Source of the DNA: Paracoccaceae bacterium
GTDB taxonomy: Bacteria; Pseudomonadota; Alphaproteobacteria; Rhodobacterales; Rhodobacteraceae
Direction: 5' to 3'
Assembly (NCBI GenBank): GCA_026706985.1
Contig: JAPOXR010000016.1
Location: 18,288-82,287, forward strand
DNA: 64,000 bases
The stretch's first letter is position 1, and each line of letters starts with the position of its first letter. Position numbers and translations under genes: made by a program. The notes under the pieces were generated by a model. That model saw only the letters and a program-made list of their open reading frames with translations, was not told the DNA's origin and ran no database searches. Below are positions 59,374 through 64,000 of this stretch, piece after piece.

Positions 59374-59391
59374 AATTTTAAAAACTACGGT

Positions 59392-59772
59392 CTATTTGAT
59401 CTCAACTTCCGCCCCGACCGCTTCCAGCTTGGCTTTGACTTCTTCGGCCTCTTCCTTGGAGATGCCTTCCTTGACCGCCTTACCGCCGGCATCGACGAAT
59501 TCCTTTGCCTCTTTCAGCCCGAGCCCGGTGAGTGCCCGCACTTCCTTGATCACCGGAACCTTCTGTTTTCCGGGCGATTTCAGGATGACGTCAAACTCGG
59601 TCTGTTCCTCGGCTTCGCCGCCGCCTGCTTCGGCACCGCCGCCGCCGGCCACCATCACCGCTCCGGCGGCTGGCTCAATACCATACTCGTCTTTCAAAAT
59701 CTGCTTCAGCTCCTGTGCTTCAAGCAGCGTCAAACCAACAATTTGTTCGGCAAGCTTTTTCAAATCCGCCAT
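59392..59772 (-). CDS. rplL: 50S ribosomal protein L7/L12
   Basis: Flexible stalk protein that recruits translation factors, 126 residues from the ATG at 59772. The N-terminal dimerisation part is followed by a Gly/Ala/Glu hinge ([16 protein letters not shown]). The C-terminal domain contains [25 protein letters not shown]. The track frame adds 19 residues of leader. Confidence 0.98.
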   Translation of the reverse strand: MADLKKLAEQIVGLTLLEAQELKQILKDEYGIEPAAGAVMVAGGGGAEAGGGEAEEQTEFDVILKSPGKQKVPVIKEVRALTGLGLKEAKEFVDAGGKAVKEGISKEEAEEVKAKLEAVGAEVEIK

Positions 59773-59840
59773 TTTCCTAACTCCAATTCTTTGCCCTGCG
59801 GGCCGGATAACGTCCCGGCCGATCCGCACTCCGCTTTCCG

Positions 59841-60356
59841 CTAAGCCGCTTTCCGCTCTTCAATCGTGCTGAGTATTGACGCCATATTTGACGCCGGAGA
59901 GCCGACTGCCGCGGCGATACCGGAAGCCGGTGACGAAAGGCAGCTGGCGATCATCCCCAGCAACTCGTCACGCGACGGCATCGTCGAAAGCGTTTTCACG
60001 CCTTCTCTGTCGAGCAGCACATCCCCGATTGCACCCCCGAGGATAACCAGACTGGAATTATCCGAGGCATAGGACTCCACTACCCGCGCAGCACTGACTG
60101 TGTCCTCCGAATAGGCCAGAACGGTCATGCCGTTCAGATAATCCGCGATGCCTTCGCAACGCGTGCCCTTCAGCGCGATTTTGGCGAGCCTGTTCTTAGC
60201 GACACGCACGGAACCTCCGGCTTCGCGCATGCGATTCCGGAAATCCTCCATGTCAGCGACCGTGAGACCGGCATAGTGCGATACCACAACCACGCCAGAG
60301 CTCTCGAAGATATGCCCAAGTTCCTGGACTACCTGTTCTTTTCGGGCTCGATCCAC
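59841..60356 (-). CDS. rplJ: 50S ribosomal protein L10
   Basis: Stalk base that anchors L7/L12 dimers and, in E. coli, represses its own mRNA. It has 171 residues from GTG 60356 ([14 protein letters not shown], the expected N-terminus). [40 protein letters not shown] is the core. The GTG start and structured leader both fit translational control. Confidence 0.97.
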   Translation of the reverse strand: MDRARKEQVVQELGHIFESSGVVVVSHYAGLTVADMEDFRNRMREAGGSVRVAKNRLAKIALKGTRCEGIADYLNGMTVLAYSEDTVSAARVVESYASDNSSLVILGGAIGDVLLDREGVKTLSTMPSRDELLGMIASCLSSPASGIAAAVGSPASNMASILSTIEERKAA

Positions 60357-60618
60357 GTGTCTCGCTCCAGTTTATGGAAGGGAAATCCCTTCCGGCTCGT
60401 CATAGCCGACCTGATCGGCCGACCAACTATCCCAGACATTCGGGGACAACCGGTTACGCCAGGGGCATGGCCCCGGACGATGCATGGCTTTCCCGTCTCA
60501 GGCAGGATTTACACCTCAGGCCAACCAGCCAGTCGGCACCCGCCGTCTCGGACAGACCGGAAGGCACATGAATGCGCCCTCCGAACTCCCCGCCTCACCA
60601 TTGAGGCGGAAGAATCTC
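60357..60618 (-). promoter_or_regulatory. Structured leader between rplA and rplJ (probable L10 leader)
   Basis: A 262-base untranslated stretch upstream of rplJ with several hairpins: CCGCCTCA / TGAGGCGG (60590-60609), GGGGC / GCCCC (60462-60474) and GGAAGGG / CCCTTCC (60376-60393). Such leaders bind the L10-L12 complex in many bacteria. I did not fold it or match it to a covariance model. Confidence 0.5.
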
Positions 60619-61317
60619 CTAATTTCCCATCGCCGACACGAGGTCGACCGATACGCCGGGCCCCATGCTGGAGCAGACAGCGATTTTCTGAATATATTTT
60701 CCCTTCGCACCGGAAGGTTTCGCCTGAGTCACCGCAGCCACAAAGGCTCTGACATTCTCAGCCAGCTTCACTTCCTCGAATGACACCTTGCCGACACCCG
60801 CATGCACGATACCGGCCCGTTCCGCACGGAACTGCACTTCGCCGCCCTTGGCATTGGCCACAGCCTCGGCAACATCCGGAGTCACGGTCCCGACACGCGG
60901 ATTTGGCATCAGGTTGCGCGGCCCCAGAATCTTACCGAGCCGCCCGACAATCCGCATCATGTCCGGGGTGGCGATACAGCGGTCAAAATTGATCTCGCCG
61001 CGCTGCACTGCCTCCATAAGATCCTCGGCGCCGACGATATCGGCACCGGCTTCCCTGGCCTCGTCAGCCTTGGCATCACGTGCAAACACCGCCACCCGCA
61101 CTTTCTTGCCGGTTCCGTTCGGCAGCCGCACCGTGCCCCTGACCATCTGGTCCGCATGCCGCGGGTCGACGCCGAGATTCATTGCCACCTCGACAGTCTC
61201 ATCAAATTTCACCTGTGCGTTCTGCTTCAGCAACGCCACCGCCTGTTCGACCGTCGCCCCGGTTGTGCCGGCAGCTGCTTCACGCGCAGCACGAATTCGT
61301 TTTCCGCTCTTGGCCAT
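60619..61317 (-). CDS. rplA: 50S ribosomal protein L1
   Basis: Mobile-stalk protein, 232 residues from the ATG at 61317; the GTG one codon earlier directly follows the rplK stop. [46 protein letters not shown] is the family core, and the [14 protein letters not shown] segment is also typical. In E. coli L1 represses rplKA; not testable here. Confidence 0.98.
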   Translation of the reverse strand: MAKSGKRIRAAREAAAGTTGATVEQAVALLKQNAQVKFDETVEVAMNLGVDPRHADQMVRGTVRLPNGTGKKVRVAVFARDAKADEAREAGADIVGAEDLMEAVQRGEINFDRCIATPDMMRIVGRLGKILGPRNLMPNPRVGTVTPDVAEAVANAKGGEVQFRAERAGIVHAGVGKVSFEEVKLAENVRAFVAAVTQAKPSGAKGKYIQKIAVCSSMGPGVSVDLVSAMGN

Positions 61318-61320
61318 CAC

Positions 61321-61749
61321 TCAGCCTTTCACTTCAATGCCCATGGAACGGGCCGAACCGAGCACGATCTTCATCGCCTCATCAATGTTGCCGGTATTGA
61401 GGTCCGCCAGCTTGGCTTCGGCGATGCTGCGGACCTGTTCCACGGTCACCGAGGCAATGGCCTCCCGACCCGGTGTCTGCGACCCCGATTCAACGCCCGC
61501 CGCCTGTTTCAGGAACCAAGAAGCCGCCGGAGTCTTCACTGTGATGGTGAAGGACTTATCCTGGTAATAGGTGATCAGCGTCGGACAGGGCGCCCCCGGC
61601 TCGACACCTTCGGTCTGAGCGTTGAACGCCTTACAGAACTCCATAATGTTCAAACCGCGCTGACCGAGCGCCGGCCCCACCGGAGCACCTGGCTGCGCCC
61701 GCCCCGCAGGAACCTGAAGTTTAAGTTTTCCGGCTAATTTTTTTGCCAT
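61321..61749 (-). CDS. rplK: 50S ribosomal protein L11
   Basis: GTPase-centre protein, 142 residues. [39 protein letters not shown] contains the thiostrepton-region prolines. It starts 28 bases after nusG and ends directly before rplA. Confidence 0.98.
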   Translation of the reverse strand: MAKKLAGKLKLQVPAGRAQPGAPVGPALGQRGLNIMEFCKAFNAQTEGVEPGAPCPTLITYYQDKSFTITVKTPAASWFLKQAAGVESGSQTPGREAIASVTVEQVRSIAEAKLADLNTGNIDEAMKIVLGSARSMGIEVKG

Positions 61750-61777
61750 CGGTTCCCCGCTTCAGTCTTCAATGCCA

Positions 61778-62311
61778 TCACGTCTGCTTCGTGACCTGGG
61801 AATATTCCAGATCCACAGGCGTTGCCCTGCCGAATATCGAAACCGACACTTTCAGCCGCGCCGCTTCGGCATCCACTTCCTCCACCATTCCCGAAAAGCC
61901 TTCAAAGGGACCGTCGGTGACATTCACCATTTCGCCGACATCATACATGATCAATGTCCGCGGCTGTTCCGCCCCTTTCTCGACCCTCTGCAGGATCGCA
62001 TCCACTTCCACATCCGGCATCGGCGAAGGTTTACCTTCGGGACCGAGAAATCCCATAACCCGGTTTACCGATTTAATCAGGTGGTAACCCTCATCGGTCA
62101 TCTGCATCCTGATCATGATGTAACCGGGCAGCAGCCTGCGTTCGACATCGGTCGGCTTGCCGCGGCGGTATTCCGCCACTGTCTCAGTCGGTACCACAAT
62201 CTGTTTGATCTGCTTGTCCAGGCCTTTCTGAACCACAAGCGCCTTGATCTGCTCGGCCACCCGCTTTTCGTAATTCGAAAGCACACTGACTGAAAACCAA
62301 CGCATCGCCAT
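61778..62311 (-). CDS. nusG: Transcription termination/antitermination protein NusG
   Basis: Universal elongation factor that links RNA polymerase to Rho or the ribosome, 177 residues from the ATG at 62311 (MAMRWFSVSVLSNYEKRVAEQI); the track adds 14 residues. The NGN domain ends LLPGYIMIRMQMTDEGYHLIKSVNRVMGFLG, and the KOW domain contains VNVTDGPFEGFSGMVEEVD. The secE gene that normally precedes nusG is not found upstream within the window. Confidence 0.97.
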   Translation of the reverse strand: MAMRWFSVSVLSNYEKRVAEQIKALVVQKGLDKQIKQIVVPTETVAEYRRGKPTDVERRLLPGYIMIRMQMTDEGYHLIKSVNRVMGFLGPEGKPSPMPDVEVDAILQRVEKGAEQPRTLIMYDVGEMVNVTDGPFEGFSGMVEEVDAEAARLKVSVSIFGRATPVDLEYSQVTKQT

Positions 62312-62743
62312 ATCGCCGAACCCTTGCGTCGCCGACCTGTCCGGCGCACTCATAAAAGAACCTGTGGAAACTCCATAGCAAAGCGCGCCTGCACGCCAAC
62401 CCGGCGCACAGCGCGAATCAGGAAATACTCATATAGCTTCAGCACCGGTGATGTGCAAGCACAGTACATACAGCCAATTTGGGCCAGGACCTGTAACCTA
62501 TGTAGCGGCAATCAAGATGGCAGTTCAGCGAAAATCAGCCATATCCGCAATCGTCAGTAATTAACGGGTTGACCCTACACTTCCGGACACGAGGCGGCAA
62601 AGGAGCACCCGCAGAAACTCATCAGTCTATTTGTCCATACTCCGCAGCGGAGGGGCTACGAAAACGAATGGTATGTCTTCAGGTCTAGCTGGCCCATATT
62701 GACTCAAACCAGACTGCAGCTGACTCCATATCGTTCATAGTGT
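62312..62743. other. 432-base non-coding stretch upstream of nusG
   Basis: I looked here for secE and a tRNA-Trp gene, the usual upstream neighbours of nusG, and saw neither on either strand. Open frames are short and shadow-like. It holds a plausible nusG promoter and a small inverted repeat, CTCCGC-A-GCGGAG, near 62640-62652. Confidence 0.55.
62430..62458 (-). promoter_or_regulatory. Putative nusG promoter
   Basis: On the minus strand TTGCAC (62458-62453) and TATATG (62435-62430) are 17 bases apart, about 120 bases before the nusG start. The -35 match is weak and the -10 fair. Confidence 0.35.
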
Positions 62744-63478
62744 TCAGAACTTCAGATCCACGGAGTCCCGAGGTGTGGCAAGAACCTTGAGAACTCTGCT
62801 GTGGGCCTTGATCCACTCCCGCTTATGAGGGGTGATCCAAGAGGTGATCTCCAAGATATTTGCGTAGTCTTGTTCGAGATGCCGGGGGAAGACCGGCTCG
62901 TGATGCGCAATCCGGTTCCTGAATGTTCTAAGGAAGTTCAGCGGCGTGTGGGCGTTCTTACTGGAAAGTCTGGCTGCGTGTGGGAACGCCGATCTGAGGG
63001 CAGGCCGCCAAAGCGTCATTTCGTAATTGGCCTTCGTTCCGGTCTTCCGGTCAATGAGCCCCCCTGGTCCCAGCAAAGAGACCCAGAAGCCGAAGGACAG
63101 TGAAGCAACCACCTGGGGTGGATGGGGTGGATCGTCGGGATATTTGTCCTTACGAAGGTCCCGTTTGGTTTGCTCGATCCGTGCGAGACAACCGCCGTCG
63201 AGGCCGGTCTTGCTGTTATCATACCACGCCTGTCCATACACGGCTGCCAGTTCACGGTTCATTGCATTGCGGAGCGCAACCTCCAAGGCCTGCAGCGGAC
63301 CATAGAAAGCGGCGCTGATGGCCGTGTTCCACGTGTAGAGCCTGACCGCATCGGCGCGGTCGCCTCCAGTTACGGTCAGATATGTTCTAAGCCGGTCTGC
63401 CGAGAGCGAGCCCTCCAGCTCATCAAGCATCTTACTGTTCAGGTTAAAATTCTTGACATCTGGAATGGGGATGGTCAT
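62744..63478 (-). CDS. Abi_2-family abortive-infection-like protein with HEPN motif
   Basis: A 244-residue protein resembling the Abi_2/AbiD-F family linked to phage resistance. AVRLYTWNTAISAAFYGPLQALEVALRNAMN (about 44-74) and FLRTFRNRIAHHEPVF (182-197) are the family blocks. The latter contains Arg187-x4-His192, the R-x4-6-H signature of HEPN ribonucleases. The partner, trigger and activity are unknown. It lies on the same strand as nusG, 432 bases upstream, and 85 bases after a small helix-turn-helix gene. The position, in place of secE, suggests acquired DNA. Confidence 0.82.
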   Translation of the reverse strand: MTIPIPDVKNFNLNSKMLDELEGSLSADRLRTYLTVTGGDRADAVRLYTWNTAISAAFYGPLQALEVALRNAMNRELAAVYGQAWYDNSKTGLDGGCLARIEQTKRDLRKDKYPDDPPHPPQVVASLSFGFWVSLLGPGGLIDRKTGTKANYEMTLWRPALRSAFPHAARLSSKNAHTPLNFLRTFRNRIAHHEPVFPRHLEQDYANILEITSWITPHKREWIKAHSRVLKVLATPRDSVDLKF

Positions 63479-63563
63479 ATACGTCTCGTTAGCCTCGGAC
63501 CCGCCTCTGCCTCAGGTATGCGCCCGGGGCTCAGCTTTTTGGGACACTATAGTTGCTAGTTGT

Positions 63564-63968
63564 TCAACTTACGCTAGCAGATGGCTTGCGTTTCGGCTTG
63601 TAGCCTCTCTTTGTTACAGCTTTGCGCTCGCTCTTCACGTCTTCTTCAACCTTGCTGAATTCTGGCTCCAGTTCAGCGATGTAACGTTGCACTTGTCTCT
63701 CACCCAGTCCGAGCCGTTCTGCCAGAAGTTTCTTTCCCGGGTGAGGTTTGCGAGCTTCATCCCACCAGAAGTCACAGAGTTGGATGAGAACAGCAAGATG
63801 AGTCGGATTCAAGCCGATTCTTTGCTGTGCTTTCAGAAGCAGGGACGGAACAATACAGAAGCCGAGTTTCATGACCTTCTTACCCCATTTTTTTTCCGAA
63901 ACCCTGCCAGATTTGGAAGGATGGGGCTGGACAACATTCCCACTAGCCTCGATAACCAACGACCGCAA
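63564..63968 (-). CDS. Small helix-turn-helix protein of unknown function
   Basis: A 134-residue frame starting at TTG; GTG 63902 (VSEKKWGKKVMKLG) or ATG 63872 are alternative starts, and the true start is uncertain. The core KLGFCIVPSLLLKAQQRIGLNPTHLAVLIQLCDFWW is followed by a helix-turn-helix, KKLLAERLGLGERQVQRYIAELE, like that of replication-initiator or plasmid-type winged-helix proteins. The C-terminus is Lys/Arg-rich (RGYKPKRKPSASVS). Related proteins occur in accessory regions; function unknown. It precedes the Abi-like gene on the same strand and could regulate it. Confidence 0.65.
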   Translation of the reverse strand: MRSLVIEASGNVVQPHPSKSGRVSEKKWGKKVMKLGFCIVPSLLLKAQQRIGLNPTHLAVLIQLCDFWWDEARKPHPGKKLLAERLGLGERQVQRYIAELEPEFSKVEEDVKSERKAVTKRGYKPKRKPSASVS

Positions 63969-64000
63969 TTGATGTGAGGCCTTCCGCCTTTGTTCACAGG

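Noticed and set aside
62324-62560. Possible secE in the nusG upstream gap
   Set aside because: The plus-strand 78-residue frame is on the wrong strand and lacks a membrane helix; minus-strand frames also lack the SecE helix and its preceding Trp-containing segment.

Overview
The window reads as an alphaproteobacterial chromosome of moderately high GC. The evidence is the order rpmH-rnpA-yidD-yidC-engB-argB, a mitochondrial-type ATP12 assembly chaperone, a glutamate-family amino-acid ABC cassette (aapJQMP/bztABCD type), and the uninterrupted run nusG-rplKAJL-rpoBC-rpsLG-fusA-tuf-S10-spc-alpha-rplQ with rarA, crcB and rluC behind it. No RNA gene, CRISPR array or insertion sequence was recognised. 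A finer taxonomic placement is not justified from the sequence alone.

Layout. (a) 0.1-14.6 kb is an accessory catabolic region. A minus-strand operon-like run carries a TctC binding protein, TctB, TctA, a cytoplasmic-looking Cys-type sulfatase, a split transketolase (C then N subunit), an SDR dehydrogenase and the formylglycine-generating enzyme (FGE) that would activate the sulfatase. A GntR/UTRA regulator separates this from a plus-strand run: a second, sequence-divergent split transketolase, an enolase-superfamily (mandelate racemase-like) enzyme and an FMO/Baeyer-Villiger-type flavoprotein with an NTF2-like front domain. The combination suggests uptake, desulfation and breakdown of a sulfated polyol or sugar acid. 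The substrate is not determinable here. (b) 14.7-20.3 kb holds rpmH, rnpA, yidD, yidC, engB, argB, an Fe-S protein and a SixA-like phosphatase. (c) 20.3-24.8 kb is the amino-acid ABC transporter on the minus strand. (d) 25.0-29.3 kb holds S-formylglutathione hydrolase, then ATP12, rluC-type, crcB and rarA, which run out of the ribosomal operon with stop/start overlaps. (e) 29.3-62.3 kb is the transcription and translation super-cluster, all on the minus strand. It is broken once, between adk and rpsM, by about 2.9 kb carrying plus-strand guaC and a HigBA-type toxin-antitoxin pair. (f) 62.3-64.0 kb, upstream of nusG, holds an Abi_2/HEPN-like protein and a small helix-turn-helix protein in the place where secE would be expected.

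How it fits together. The ribosomal cluster supplies RNA polymerase, translation factors, ribosomal proteins and SecY. The rnpA-yidC block supplies tRNA processing and membrane-protein insertion. The accessory left end looks like a self-contained organosulfate catabolism module with its own transporter, maturase and regulator. Two near-matching GT-N4-AC sites, one of them identical to the HutC-type operator consensus, lie in front of its two divergent halves. The small defence-like genes (HigBA, Abi/HEPN) sit at the two places where the conserved ribosomal gene order is disturbed.

Start codons were adjusted from the ORF track where family alignment, a ribosome-binding site or stop/start overlap argued for it. 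Promoters and operators are pattern calls made by eye.
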